Source: Bacteroidales bacterium
GTDB lineage: Bacteria > Bacteroidota > Bacteroidia > Bacteroidales > UBA932
Direction of reading: 5' to 3'
Assembly: GCA_015060385.1 (NCBI GenBank)
Contig: SUYO01000002.1
Coordinates: 124,001-188,000 of the forward strand
Length of the DNA stretch: 64,000 bases
The position numbers and the translations under genes were made by a program. This document shows, piece by piece, positions 51,489 through 60,944 of the stretch (the first letter of the stretch is position 1; the number at the start of each line of letters is the position of its first letter). The notes below the pieces were generated by a model, which saw only the letters and a list, made by a program, of their open reading frames with translations, had not been told where the DNA came from and made no database searches.

Positions 51489-52841
51489 TTATTTCTTTAT
51501 ATAGATGTTTGTGATTTCTCCATATACCAGTTTATGCCAGTCTTTGGCATCGTCATATCCTTCCTGAAGGAAGGTCTTTGATTCTTCAGTGTAGAATTCG
51601 TCTTTTGATACCGTTGACGCGGCTATAAGCTTGCACTCGATTATTATCTTTGCTTCCTGATATGCTGGATAGCCATCAGGCGTTGCCATCGGAGTAAGCT
51701 TGGTCTGTGCCATCTTGTCAGTATTGCGGCCGGACTTGGTTCCGAACTGCATGATGTCACCCTTGTACTGGTCCGGGAAGTAACACATGGTGTATGTACC
51801 TGTCTCCCTGATCTTTTCGAGAGTATATCTGTTGGCGCGGAGGAAGTTCCATGTAACTGGCTTGTTGAACATGATTCCTACTCCTCCCCAGCTGGCAACC
51901 ATTGAGTTGGGATTTTCTCCGGCTGTAATGACTGTGAAATCCTTTCCTACAAGATTGAAGATATTTTCCTCAAAATCTTCTGCTGCAACTGCCTTGTATG
52001 CATAGTTGAAACGCTGCTGGGCAATAGTCCTGTCGCTGTAATTGAATCTGAAACCGTTGTCGAGTGTAACTATCCTGTTGAGACCGCGCTTGCTGCCGGT
52101 GTCTTCTCCTTCAAGAGTGCCAGCGAGCACTTCCTTGGAAATCTGGAGTATCTCCTCGATCCTGTCGATGGTTTCGAGGTTGTCTCCCCAGTAATGGCCA
52201 GGGTAGAAGTTCCTGTATCCCTTCTCCTGGTAATATTTCAGGGATTCAGTACATGTGTTGATAAGGGTCGCCAGATCTGTGTTTACAAGAAGATTGGTGC
52301 TTCCGTATGCGTCTCCGCTGTATCCCTTGTCGGTTCCCACTTCAAGGAAGGTTACGGATCCGTTCGTGTGACCCGGGGTATAGAAGGCTTCAAGGATCCT
52401 TCCTCCCAGGTCGAATCTCTGACCGTTTTCGATATGATGTATGGTACCTTTATAGTTACGGAGCATTCCCTCGTCAGCCTTGTTCATCCATAGCTCATCA
52501 AAACATCCTGCAGCACCGGCGTGGTCACCATGGCCATGGGTAAGAAGCAGACTTACAGGTTTCCTGGTAATTCCCGCAACAATCTTGTCAAGATCCGGAA
52601 TATTAGTGCCGGCATCGATCAGCACAGCCTTGTCTTTTCCTTCTATAAGATACAGGGTCTCTGAGGATACCCTGTTTCCTGAACCGATCCAGGTATTCTT
52701 GTCAAGTTTCCAGAATACCACGTTCCGATCACGGTAAACTTCAGGAAGGTCAAGTTCTGCCTGATTCTTTGTTTCCTGTGCGAAACCGCAGATGCTGAGC
52801 AGCACCGCGATGGCAGCTGATAAAGTCTTTTTCATGTTCAT
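51489..52841 (-). CDS. Exported fusion of metallo-beta-lactamase and flavin-reductase-like domains
   Basis: About 450 residues. The ORF track begins at a TTG (52850); ATG codons lie at 52841 and 52835, and the signal peptide MKKTLSAAIAVLLSICGFAQ is complete from either. Residues about 50-240 form an MBL fold (LLTHGHGDHAG, then FYTPGHTNGSVTFLE and GHYWGDN). Residues about 285-450 resemble a flavin-reductase/FMN-binding split barrel (FTVITAGENPNSMVASWGGVG). Flavodiiron and flavin-reductase partners occur in the cytoplasm, so a secretory signal is unusual. The domain order MBL first, then split barrel, is rare in my experience. Redox function would need an exported flavin. Confidence 0.8.
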   Translation of the reverse strand: MNMKKTLSAAIAVLLSICGFAQETKNQAELDLPEVYRDRNVVFWKLDKNTWIGSGNRVSSETLYLIEGKDKAVLIDAGTNIPDLDKIVAGITRKPVSLLLTHGHGDHAGAAGCFDELWMNKADEGMLRNYKGTIHHIENGQRFDLGGRILEAFYTPGHTNGSVTFLEVGTDKGYSGDAYGSTNLLVNTDLATLINTCTESLKYYQEKGYRNFYPGHYWGDNLETIDRIEEILQISKEVLAGTLEGEDTGSKRGLNRIVTLDNGFRFNYSDRTIAQQRFNYAYKAVAAEDFEENIFNLVGKDFTVITAGENPNSMVASWGGVGIMFNKPVTWNFLRANRYTLEKIRETGTYTMCYFPDQYKGDIMQFGTKSGRNTDKMAQTKLTPMATPDGYPAYQEAKIIIECKLIAASTVSKDEFYTEESKTFLQEGYDDAKDWHKLVYGEITNIYIKK

Positions 52842-52919
52842 ATTATTCAAGTTTCGTAAGTGTCAAGTTGTTGGCTGATTGAAGATTGGTGAGACTTGTG
52901 AAAATCAGGTCATTTATGT

Positions 52920-54821
52920 TTAGATGCTGTTCTGGAATAATGTGCTCCATGCGTCAGAAGGCATGTCCCAGTCTCCGCGAGGGGAAAGACCTACCGAGCC
53001 TACCTTCGGTCCGTCCGGCAGACATGAACGCTTGAACTGCTGGTTGAAGAATCTTCTGAGGAAGGTCTTCAGCCATTTGCGTATGGTGTCGTTGTCATAC
53101 CTGTCTCCGAAAGCCTTCCTGGCCAGGAACATGATCTTTGCAGGAGCGTATCCGAAGCGGATGAAGTTATAGATGAAGAAGTCATGAAGTTCATATGGAC
53201 CTACCAGATCTTCAGTAACCTGCTGTATCTCGCCGTGCTCATCGGCAGGGAGAAGTTCCGGGCTGATAGGTGTGTCAGCTATGTCGAGAAGTATTTCAGA
53301 TACGTTTCCGAACCTGTTTGCCGCTGCCCAGCATACAAGACTGCGTACCAGCGTCTTAGGTACTCCCGCATTGACTCCGTACATTGACATGTGGTCACCG
53401 TTGTAAGTGGCCCAGCCAAGAGCTAGTTCTGAAAGGTCGCCTGTACCTACCACCAGTCCTCCCGTCTGGTTTGCCACGTCCATGAGAATCTGAGTCCTTT
53501 CCCTTGCCTGCGAATTCTCGAAGGTCACGTCAGTCACATTCCTGTCATGTCCGATGTCTTTGAAATGCTGGTCACAAGCTGCTGCAATCGATATTTCTCG
53601 CGAAGTTATTCCGAGCCCGTCCATAAGGTCCGACGCATTGTTCCTTGTTCGTGAGGTCGTACCATATCCCGGCATGGTTACTCCTATGATCCTTTCCCTT
53701 GACCATCCCAGCTTGTCGAAGGCCAGGACAGTGACAAGAAGAGCGAGCGTACTGTCAAGTCCTCCTGATATTCCCACCACCGCGCTCCTGCAACTGATAT
53801 GGTTAAGTCTTGTTGCAAGACCAGCTACTTGAATATCAAGGATTTCCCTGCATCTGTAGTCCAGGTCCTCCTCCGGAGCAAAAGGATGTGGTTCGATTCT
53901 TCTGCAGAGTTCTGTCTCGAAAGATGTGTCGTTTGCCTCTCCCAGCGATATCCTTTTAAAGCGGTCTAAGGCAGGGGAGCATATGCTCTTCTTCCTGATG
54001 TTATCCAGCTTTTCGATATCTATGTCTGCAATTATCAGGGAGGATTCGGTAAGGTATCTCTCATTTTCCTTCAGACACTCACCGTTTTCCCATATTGAGG
54101 CGGCACCTGCGTATACATTGTCCCGTGTAGACTCTCCGAATCCTGCCGGAGAATGGATGTATCCGGTCATCGTTCCTGCTGAATGCTGACTGAGAAGTCT
54201 GGAGCGGTAACGGTCGGTCATCAGAACTTCATTTTCAGCGGAAGGATGGGCTATCACATGCACTCCGGACATTGCCTGACCCGATGACGGCGGTATCGGG
54301 GACCATAGGTCTTCACCAGTTTCAACAGCAAATACTGTGTCTCCTACCTTGAACTGGAGATCAGGAGAGATGGGGCATTTCTGACCGGCATATCTTATCT
54401 CGAAGTCTTTGTCCGCATTCAGAAAATCACTTCCTGAAGAGAAGATCCTCCTGTCTTCATTTGAAAGATGTATCTTGGGGACAATACCTGCAATCCTTCC
54501 GTCCCTGATCACTATTGAACAGTTGTACAGCCTGCCGGCATATGGAACCGGGGCACCGACAGTCATGACCATGTTCATGCCCTTGCTGAATGCGGCAATC
54601 TTTTCTGCGCTTTCCTCTGCACTCCGGACAAGCAGGGTCTGACTGAACAGGTCACCGCATGTGGAACCTGTGATGCATAGTTCAGGGAATACAACTATAG
54701 TGACTTTCCTGTCGTAAGCTTTTTCAGTAAGCGCGCAGATCTCATCCGTGTTGAAGCCGGTATCGGCTACCTTGACTACAGGAACGGCTGCTGCCGTTCG
54801 TACGAATCCGTATGTCTTCAT
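52920..54821 (-). CDS. nadE: Glutamine-dependent NAD+ synthetase
   Basis: A 633-residue two-domain enzyme. An N-terminal nitrilase-type glutaminase (residues about 10-280) carries the Glu-Lys-Cys triad, with VFPELCITGSTCGDLF near 43-58 and VPKIHLSNEDRRIFS near 113-127. The C-terminal synthetase has the P-loop GISGGLDSTLALLV near 355-368 and VGTGDLSELALGWATYNGDH near 460. It makes NAD+ from deamido-NAD+ using glutamine. It is a single gene behind the DUF3276 terminator. Confidence 0.96.
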   Translation of the reverse strand: MKTYGFVRTAAAVPVVKVADTGFNTDEICALTEKAYDRKVTIVVFPELCITGSTCGDLFSQTLLVRSAEESAEKIAAFSKGMNMVMTVGAPVPYAGRLYNCSIVIRDGRIAGIVPKIHLSNEDRRIFSSGSDFLNADKDFEIRYAGQKCPISPDLQFKVGDTVFAVETGEDLWSPIPPSSGQAMSGVHVIAHPSAENEVLMTDRYRSRLLSQHSAGTMTGYIHSPAGFGESTRDNVYAGAASIWENGECLKENERYLTESSLIIADIDIEKLDNIRKKSICSPALDRFKRISLGEANDTSFETELCRRIEPHPFAPEEDLDYRCREILDIQVAGLATRLNHISCRSAVVGISGGLDSTLALLVTVLAFDKLGWSRERIIGVTMPGYGTTSRTRNNASDLMDGLGITSREISIAAACDQHFKDIGHDRNVTDVTFENSQARERTQILMDVANQTGGLVVGTGDLSELALGWATYNGDHMSMYGVNAGVPKTLVRSLVCWAAANRFGNVSEILLDIADTPISPELLPADEHGEIQQVTEDLVGPYELHDFFIYNFIRFGYAPAKIMFLARKAFGDRYDNDTIRKWLKTFLRRFFNQQFKRSCLPDGPKVGSVGLSPRGDWDMPSDAWSTLFQNSI

Positions 54822-54833
54822 TTCAATTCATAG

Positions 54834-54868
54834 CTTAAAAACAAGAGGATGGCTTTACGGCCATCCTC
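54834..54868 (-). terminator. Intrinsic terminator after the DUF3276 gene
   Basis: On the minus strand GAGGATGGC-cgtaa-AGCCATCCTC followed by TTGTTTTT. It lies between the DUF3276 stop and nadE. Confidence 0.9.
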
Positions 54869-54886
54869 AGATTCAATATTTAGAGT

Positions 54887-55225
54887 CTAGAGCTCTTCAA
54901 ATTCTACATCAGTGAAATTTTCACCTGCAGGACGGCCTTCATCCTTGAGGCAGTTTGTCCTGATGTACTTGATGACCTCCTCAAGTCCTTCGGTGAACTT
55001 TTCGAAATCCTCCTTGTAGAGGAAGATCTTGTGTTTGTCATAGGCGAAGTGACCGTTGTTGTCTACCCTGCGTTTGCTTTCTGTGATCGTCAGGTAGAAA
55101 TCGTTGCCCTTGGTAGCCTTGACGTCAAAGAAGTATGTACGCTTTCCTGCTCGTACAGGCCTTGAGTAAATGTCTTCGCCTGAACGTTCCTGAGCTTGTG
55201 CTCCATCATAATCCTCACTATACAT
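54887..55225 (-). CDS. DUF3276 PUR-family nucleic-acid-binding protein
   Basis: A 112-residue protein with the DUF3276 core (IYSRPVRAGKRTYFFDVKATKGNDFYLTITESKRR, then HKIFLYKEDFEKFTEGLEEVIKYI). This is the bacterial form of the PUR repeat that binds single-stranded DNA or RNA. It has an acidic tail typical of Bacteroidota members. It is monocistronic with a -7 box at 55253-55260 and its own terminator. Confidence 0.88.
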   Translation of the reverse strand: MYSEDYDGAQAQERSGEDIYSRPVRAGKRTYFFDVKATKGNDFYLTITESKRRVDNNGHFAYDKHKIFLYKEDFEKFTEGLEEVIKYIRTNCLKDEGRPAGENFTDVEFEEL

Positions 55226-55252
55226 AGCTTTTCTTTTTTTAGTAAATCTTTA

Positions 55253-55260
55253 CAAAGTTA
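55253..55260 (-). promoter_or_regulatory. -7 promoter box for the DUF3276 gene
   Basis: TAACTTTG on the minus strand, 27 bp above the ATG at 55225. Confidence 0.5.
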
Positions 55261-55283
55261 GGGAATTTTCTGAAAAATGAATG

Positions 55284-55291
55284 TATCTTTG
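55284..55291 (+). promoter_or_regulatory. -7 promoter box for nusB
   Basis: TATCTTTG on the plus strand, 21 bp above the nusB ATG at 55313. The ATG at 55277 in the ORF track lies upstream of it and so cannot be used from this promoter. Confidence 0.5.
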
Positions 55292-55312
55292 CATAAAATT
55301 TTGACCAAAAAT

Positions 55313-56272
55313 ATGCTTAACAGAAGAATTCTCAGGATAAAGGCTTTTAAAGTGCTCTATAGCAGCATCTTATCTGGAAACAAATCTCTCTCTGAAGCCG
55401 AGGTTCAGCTCGATCAGGCATGTGAGGCTACCAGGGACCTTTATGTATATATGCTCGGAATCGTATCTCCGCTGACAAAGATAGCCCGTGACAGGATAGA
55501 ATCGGCAAAGTCGAAGTTCAATCCTACAGAGGAGGAACGCAATCCTAACATGAAGTTTGCCGACAATGCTCTTGCAAGACTTCTTGATGAAGATTCTGAC
55601 TTCCGGAAGGTCTTCAACAAGAAGAAGTTCTCGTGGGCTCAGTATGACCTTCTACTGAAGAAGATCATGACTTCAGTATCTTCGAAGGATTACTATGCGG
55701 AGTATATGGCTTCCGGAACAAGCTCTCTCGAGGAAGACTGCAAGCTCTTTACAAGGATATTCGAGGAGGAGTTCGTGGACAGCGAGGAACTCGAGCAGAT
55801 ACTTGAAGAAAAGTCCATGTACTGGAACAATGATCTTCCTTATGCTCTGACATGGTGCTGCAAGACCTTCAAGAGCCTGGCAAAAGGCGAAGGCTGGAGC
55901 CTTCTTCCTCTTTATCAGAGCGAGATCCTGAAGGGTGAGGGCGTAGAAAGCGACAAATATTTCGTACGCAAGCTTCTTCAGGCGTCATTTGCGGGATATG
56001 AGACATATTCGGCTATGGTGGCAGATGCGGTTTCCGGATGGGAGAAGGAGCGTCTGTTCTCAACCGATGTCATTCTCATAGCCATGGGACTGGCAGAAAC
56101 CGTAACCTTCCCTACGATTCCAGTCAAGGTTACCATCAATGAATATGTCGAGATTTCCAAGTACTTCGGTACGCCTAAGAGCCGTTCGTTCGTAAACGGT
56201 CTTCTTGACAGGCTCGTCCAGAACCTTGTCAATGAAGGTAAGGTGAACAAGGAAGGTAAAGGCCTGCTTTAG
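55313..56272 (+). CDS. nusB: Transcription antitermination factor NusB, long form
   Basis: A 319-residue protein beginning MLNRRILRIKAFKVLYSSIL. The C-terminal half (about residues 195-305) is the NusB fold, with DVILIAMGLAETVTFPTIPVKVTINEYVEISKYFGTPKSRSFVNGLLDRL as the signature. The N-terminal half is an extra helical domain that usual NusB (about 140 residues) lacks but Bacteroidota have. It binds boxA RNA and NusE for rRNA antitermination. It leads the operon nusB-yajC-cdaR-coaE. Confidence 0.94.
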   Translation: MLNRRILRIKAFKVLYSSILSGNKSLSEAEVQLDQACEATRDLYVYMLGIVSPLTKIARDRIESAKSKFNPTEEERNPNMKFADNALARLLDEDSDFRKVFNKKKFSWAQYDLLLKKIMTSVSSKDYYAEYMASGTSSLEEDCKLFTRIFEEEFVDSEELEQILEEKSMYWNNDLPYALTWCCKTFKSLAKGEGWSLLPLYQSEILKGEGVESDKYFVRKLLQASFAGYETYSAMVADAVSGWEKERLFSTDVILIAMGLAETVTFPTIPVKVTINEYVEISKYFGTPKSRSFVNGLLDRLVQNLVNEGKVNKEGKGLL

Positions 56273-56314
56273 CACAGGTGTTGATTATACGGATATAACT
56301 ACAATAAAATAGAA

Positions 56315-56629
56315 ATGAATATGTTTACACTTTTACAGACAACAAATGCCGGTCAGGGTAGCGGACTTTCGATGTGGATCATGCTTGCACTTATCTTCAT
56401 CGTGATGTGGTTCTTCATGATCCGTCCGCAGAGAAAGCAGCAGAAGGAACTTGATAATTTCCGAAACTCCCTCAAGAACGGAGACAAGGTGGTTACCATC
56501 GGCGGTATCTATGGAACCGTATGCGAGGTCAAGGATACATACGTCCTTATCGAGGTTGACAAGGATGTCAAGGTCCGTGTAAGCAAGCAGGCGCTTGTAA
56601 AGGATTTCACTGACCCTGCAAGACAGTAA
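56315..56629 (+). CDS. yajC: Preprotein translocase subunit YajC
   Basis: A 104-residue protein with one membrane span at about 19-38 (SMWIMLALIFIVMWFFMI), then RPQRKQQKELDNFRNSLKNGDKV and a small beta domain ending VRVSKQALVKD, all typical of YajC. It accompanies SecDF in export. The start 42 bp after nusB places it in the same operon. Confidence 0.95.
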   Translation: MNMFTLLQTTNAGQGSGLSMWIMLALIFIVMWFFMIRPQRKQQKELDNFRNSLKNGDKVVTIGGIYGTVCEVKDTYVLIEVDKDVKVRVSKQALVKDFTDPARQ

Positions 56630-56648
56630 TCCCATAGAAAAGAGAAAG

Positions 56649-57623
56649 ATGAAGGAGCTGTTAGACAGGCTGCTTAAGTCTTTAGGTATCAGCGGGAGAG
56701 ATTGGGCAGTTCTGCTGCTTGCTCTCCTGTTGGCTTTTAGTACATGGCTCATACACAATCTTTCTCTGAGATACAATGACTTTCTTACAGTACCTGTAGT
56801 CGCCCGGTCCAATATCGAAGGCCATTCCGACATTGCTTCAAATCATTGCAACATCACTGCAAGATGCCGCACGACAGGTTATCATGTAATCCGTCATAAC
56901 TTGCGTCAGGCAAGGAGGATCCGTGCCGTGGATTTCAGACCGGAAGTGATGAAGCATCAGAAGGGCGATGTCTATTATGTGACTGCAGCTGATCTGACTG
57001 AATACTCGCATCTTATCTTCGGAGACGATGTGACTGTGGAATATTTCGAGACAGACACCCTGTTCTTTACGTTCCCTGCAGTCGACCATAAGAAAGTTCC
57101 TGTCTATCCGTCTTATTCCGTTTCCTTCAGGGAGCAGTATACAAGCGTAGGCGACCTGAAGGTCGTTCCGGATTCAGTGACATTGTACGGCGAGATGAAG
57201 ATTCTGGAGAATATTGACCGCGTGATGACCCAACCTTTGAAAAGGACTGACCTTTATACGGATATTCAAGGCATGTTGAAGCTGGAGGATATTCCAAATG
57301 TCAGGTTCTCTGATGATATGGTCCAGTATTCGATGCAGGTGACAAGGTATGTGGAGATCATTGGAGATGTCAGAATAGAGGCACGTAATGTTCCAGTAGA
57401 CAAGGAATTGGTAATCATTCCATCAAGAGTCAAGACATCACTTAAATGCTTCTTCCCGCTGAAAGGAGATCCGGCTTCATCGATGAGGCTTTATGTCGAT
57501 TATGAAGACTTCTTCAATACTGTAAGCGGAAAATGTCCTGTCAGGAATGCAGGTCTGCCGGACGGTGTAATCAGCTATGATGTCGATCCTTTTTATGTTG
57601 AATGTATAGTGAAGGACCTCTGA
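56649..57623 (+). CDS. YbbR-like (CdaR-type) protein
   Basis: A 324-residue protein with one N-terminal span (WAVLLLALLLAFSTWLIHNL, about residues 21-40) and YbbR-like beta domains to the end (for example VTLYGEMKILENIDRVMTQPL and VEIIGDVRIEARNVP). In Firmicutes the family regulates the c-di-AMP cyclase CdaA. No cyclase gene is adjacent here. Its stop codon overlaps the coaE ATG by one base. Confidence 0.85.
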   Translation: MKELLDRLLKSLGISGRDWAVLLLALLLAFSTWLIHNLSLRYNDFLTVPVVARSNIEGHSDIASNHCNITARCRTTGYHVIRHNLRQARRIRAVDFRPEVMKHQKGDVYYVTAADLTEYSHLIFGDDVTVEYFETDTLFFTFPAVDHKKVPVYPSYSVSFREQYTSVGDLKVVPDSVTLYGEMKILENIDRVMTQPLKRTDLYTDIQGMLKLEDIPNVRFSDDMVQYSMQVTRYVEIIGDVRIEARNVPVDKELVIIPSRVKTSLKCFFPLKGDPASSMRLYVDYEDFFNTVSGKCPVRNAGLPDGVISYDVDPFYVECIVKDL

Positions 57624-58237
57624 TGGATGTACTTGTAGTAACAGGAGGCATAGGCAGCGGAAAGTCTGAAGTCTGCAGGATAATTCAGGAAGAGTCCGGG
57701 TGCGGTCTTTATAATGCGGACACAAATGTCAAGAAACTGTATGATTCCTATCCGTCACTTCTTGACGGGATAGAGGATCTTACAGGATGTCTTCTCCGCG
57801 ATGAGGACGGCAGGTTTGTTCCTTCAAGACTTTCTGAAAAGATCTTTTCAGACAAGGAACTGCTTGACCAGGTGGAGGCACTTGTGTTTCCAGTACTGAC
57901 AGAGGATTTCAGGAAATGGTCAGAGAAATATGCCGAGGATAAGTTTGTAATCTTCGAGTCAGCCACGATACTGGAAAAGCCTTTGCTTTCTGGTTTCGGT
58001 GACAAGGTCATTCTGGTTGATGCTCCGATGCATGTCCGCCTTGAAAGAGCATGCAGGAGGGATTCTTTGTCAAGTGACCAGATTAAGAGAAGAATGATGA
58101 ATCAGACGATGATGAACGACATTTCTGAAGGCAGGATAAGACCTCAGGCCGATGCCGTGATACTTAATGTCGGTTCATTGGATGAGTTGAGAAGAGACAC
58201 CTTGAGTGTGATTGATAATTTTTATGGACATATATAA
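57623..58237 (+). CDS. coaE: Dephospho-CoA kinase
   Basis: A 204-residue kinase. The P-loop is GGIGSGKSE at residues 8-16; NADTNVKKLYDSYPSLLDGI follows, and the lid region has RLERACRRDSLSSDQIKRRMMNQ. It completes coenzyme A synthesis by phosphorylating the 3'-hydroxyl. The start MDVLVVTGG at 57623 overlaps the preceding stop by one base, so the seven extra residues in the ORF track are not needed. Confidence 0.95.
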   Translation: MDVLVVTGGIGSGKSEVCRIIQEESGCGLYNADTNVKKLYDSYPSLLDGIEDLTGCLLRDEDGRFVPSRLSEKIFSDKELLDQVEALVFPVLTEDFRKWSEKYAEDKFVIFESATILEKPLLSGFGDKVILVDAPMHVRLERACRRDSLSSDQIKRRMMNQTMMNDISEGRIRPQADAVILNVGSLDELRRDTLSVIDNFYGHI

Positions 58238-58258
58238 ACGAATATAAATTTAACTGAT

Positions 58259-58684
58259 ATGAAAACAGATCTTTCTAAGATTCTGGCGATTTCTGGCCAG
58301 AGCGGACTTTATCTTTATATCTCACAGGCAAGAAACGGTGCCATTGTGGAGGCTCTTTCCGACAAGAAGAGAAGCAGCGTGAGCTTGTCGAGCAAGATCA
58401 CTTCGCTTGCTGATATCTCGATCTATACCGATGACGAAGAGGTAAAGCTCCAGGAAGTGTTCGTGAATATGCATGAGGTTCTCGGTGATGCGGATGCTCC
58501 TTCTTCGAAGGCTTCTGCAGACGAACTCAAGGCTTTCTTCGAAAAGGCCCTGCCTGCATATGACCGCGACCGTTTCTATGTTTCTCACATGAAGAAGGTC
58601 GTTGACTGGTACAACAACCTCAAGAAGTACGCTTCCCTCGATTTCGTCGATCTCGACGCGGAGACTGAAGAAGCAGCTGAGTAA
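58259..58684 (+). CDS. DUF5606 family protein
   Basis: A 141-residue protein. MKTDLSKILAISGQSGLYLY and GAIVEALSDKKRSSVSLSSKITSLADISIYT mark the DUF5606 family, a conserved Bacteroidota protein of unknown function. Positions 60-80 and the acidic tail (DLDAETEEAAE) are typical. It lies between coaE and rimO with 21-bp and 2-bp gaps, so it belongs to the same operon. Confidence 0.85.
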   Translation: MKTDLSKILAISGQSGLYLYISQARNGAIVEALSDKKRSSVSLSSKITSLADISIYTDDEEVKLQEVFVNMHEVLGDADAPSSKASADELKAFFEKALPAYDRDRFYVSHMKKVVDWYNNLKKYASLDFVDLDAETEEAAE

Positions 58685-58686
58685 GG

Positions 58687-60009
58687 ATGAAGATGAAACT
58701 TCAGACTGTCACCTTAGGCTGTTCCAAGAATAAGGTTGACACGGAACATATCCTTTCCCATGTGGAAGATCTGTATGAGATCATTCCTGAGGGAGAGGAT
58801 ATTCCTGTTGACGTCATACTTCTCAATACATGCGGATTCATAGGAGATGCCAAGGAAGAGTCGGTTCAGGCAGTTCTTGAGGCTGTAGATAGAAAGAAGA
58901 GGGGAGAAGCCGGAAAGGTTATCGTATTTGGTTGTCTGTCACAGCGTTATGCGGCTGAACTACCGGAACTTATTCCTGAGGTGGATGCATGGTTCGGTGC
59001 GCGGGAGTTTGATCCTGTCATCCGTGCTCTTGGAGCGGAGCCGGATCCTGGGAAACGCAACCTCAGATATCTCACGACACCTTCCCACTACGCTTATCTG
59101 AAGATTTCAGAAGGCTGTGACAGAAGATGTTCATATTGTGCGATTCCTTTCATAAGGGGCGAACATAAGTCCGTTCCTATGGAAGACCTTGTTGCTGAAG
59201 CTGAAAGTCTGGCTCAGAACGGAGTCAAGGAACTGATCATAATTGCTCAGGACACTACATATTACGGCCTTGACCTGTATCGTCGTCGCGCACTCGCTGA
59301 ACTTCTGCAGAAGCTCTCGGAGGTTGACGGCATTGAATGGATAAGGATACATTATTCGTACCCTGCGTCTTTCCCTGAAGATGTACTTGACCAGATGGCA
59401 GACAATCCTAAGGTGTGCCGTTATATGGATATACCTCTCCAGCATATTTCTGACAAGGTGCTTGATAACATGCACCGCCATGTCACAGGTGCATGGACAA
59501 GGGAACTTATAAGCAGGATGAGAGAAAGGGTACCTGGAGTAGTACTGCGTACAACGATGATAGTCGGCCATCCGGGTGAGGGGAAAAGAGATTTCAACGA
59601 ACTCCTTGATTTTGTACGTGAAGCCCGTTTTGAAAGACTCGGTGCATTCAGATATTCTGAAGAAGAAGGTACTTATGGTGCCGAGAACTTCAAGGACAGC
59701 ATATCTGGCCGCGTAAAGCAGGAAAGACTTGACGAACTCATGACACTACAGGGAGAGATCTCGCTCGCATTCAACCAGTCACGTGTCGGCTCTCTTGAAA
59801 AAGTGATCGTGGATGACTTCACAGACGGCGTATTCGTATGCAGGAGTGAATTTGAAAGTCCGGAGGTCGATGGCGAGATTCTTGTAAGACCGGACTCGGA
59901 TATTCTTGGAGATATCGATCCGTATTCTCTCATAGGAGAGTTCATGACAGTCCGAGTAACGGGTGCGGATGAATATGACCTTATTGCTGAACCGGTAGAA
60001 TTATTATAG
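58687..60009 (+). CDS. rimO: Ribosomal protein S12 methylthiotransferase RimO
   Basis: A 440-residue radical-SAM enzyme in three domains. UPF0004 has TLGCSKNKVDTEH with Cys11 and further cluster cysteines at LLNTCGF and FGCLSQRY. The radical-SAM core has CDRRCSYCAIPFIRG near 148-162. A C-terminal TRAM domain follows from about 375. It adds a methylthio group to Asp of ribosomal protein S12. Starting MKMKLQTVTLG fits the family. Confidence 0.96.
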   Translation: MKMKLQTVTLGCSKNKVDTEHILSHVEDLYEIIPEGEDIPVDVILLNTCGFIGDAKEESVQAVLEAVDRKKRGEAGKVIVFGCLSQRYAAELPELIPEVDAWFGAREFDPVIRALGAEPDPGKRNLRYLTTPSHYAYLKISEGCDRRCSYCAIPFIRGEHKSVPMEDLVAEAESLAQNGVKELIIIAQDTTYYGLDLYRRRALAELLQKLSEVDGIEWIRIHYSYPASFPEDVLDQMADNPKVCRYMDIPLQHISDKVLDNMHRHVTGAWTRELISRMRERVPGVVLRTTMIVGHPGEGKRDFNELLDFVREARFERLGAFRYSEEEGTYGAENFKDSISGRVKQERLDELMTLQGEISLAFNQSRVGSLEKVIVDDFTDGVFVCRSEFESPEVDGEILVRPDSDILGDIDPYSLIGEFMTVRVTGADEYDLIAEPVELL

Positions 60010-60010
60010 A

Positions 60011-60943
60011 ATGATCAAGCGTATACTGTACATGACCGCTCTTGTGGCACTCGCTGTTGCGTGTGGCCCCAGCAGACATACTGTTCATGTCGAGATGAGA
60101 CATCCCTCCAAGGTGGGTATAGACTTCGTCGGCAAGAACATAGCCGTCGTTCATCTGGAAAACGGGAATGAAATGGCAGATCTGTTTTCAGAGGGAATGG
60201 CTGATGGACTTGCCTATTCTCTTGAACAGGATTATGGTACTGGAGACGGTTCTGTAGGCATATACAGAATGCCGGTTTCCAAGGGCGGAGACTATGCTTC
60301 CAAAGATACGCTTTTCAATCTGATCATGGATACGGGATCTGATGTCGTCTTCCTGATCGATACGCTTGCTGTAGGCAGCATGTCGATGGGAGGTCTGACA
60401 TCAGTAGCATCCCCGACTTCTGTAGATTCCTCATACATCAGTACAGGACAACTTCCTTTCACGATGAAGATGTACTGCTTCGATGCGATGAACAAGGATG
60501 AAAAGGTCTACAACTTTGCAGGAAGCAGCGTGGCTGTTCCTTATGCCTATTCTGACGGCATACAGAAGAACGAAACGATCCTCAGCAGGGCTGTAGCCTC
60601 ATTGACGGAACTGGGATTTGAAGCGGGTCGTAACCTGTCTTCAAACTTCAAGTCGCAGTGGAGACATGAACAGTATCCTGTCGTCTACTTCGAATCTCAG
60701 GAATGGTTTAAGGCTATGGAATACGCTGACATCCTGCAGTGGAAACCGGCCATGGACATATGGTTCGAATTGCTTGATACCAATGACATGCTGAAGCGCT
60801 CATGTGCAGCGTACAACCTTGCCCTGGCTACATATATGCTCGGTGACTATGACCTTGCCCTGCAGTGGCTTGACAGATCTGATGCTGACAACAAGCTCCC
60901 TATGTCAGATTCATTGAGAAAGCGTATAGTTGCGAGAAAATAG
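60011..60943 (+). CDS. DUF6340-like lipoprotein
   Basis: A 310-residue lipoprotein (MIKRILYMTALVALAVAC, lipobox Cys18). It has MRHPSKVGIDFVGKNIAVVHLENGN near residue 32, then a mixed fold and a TPR-like C-terminal third (NLALATYMLGDYDLALQWLDRS). The pattern agrees with the DUF6340 family of Bacteroidota; function unknown. It starts one base after rimO and ends one base before a convergent gene. Confidence 0.78.
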   Translation: MIKRILYMTALVALAVACGPSRHTVHVEMRHPSKVGIDFVGKNIAVVHLENGNEMADLFSEGMADGLAYSLEQDYGTGDGSVGIYRMPVSKGGDYASKDTLFNLIMDTGSDVVFLIDTLAVGSMSMGGLTSVASPTSVDSSYISTGQLPFTMKMYCFDAMNKDEKVYNFAGSSVAVPYAYSDGIQKNETILSRAVASLTELGFEAGRNLSSNFKSQWRHEQYPVVYFESQEWFKAMEYADILQWKPAMDIWFELLDTNDMLKRSCAAYNLALATYMLGDYDLALQWLDRSDADNKLPMSDSLRKRIVARK

Positions 60944-60944
60944 A

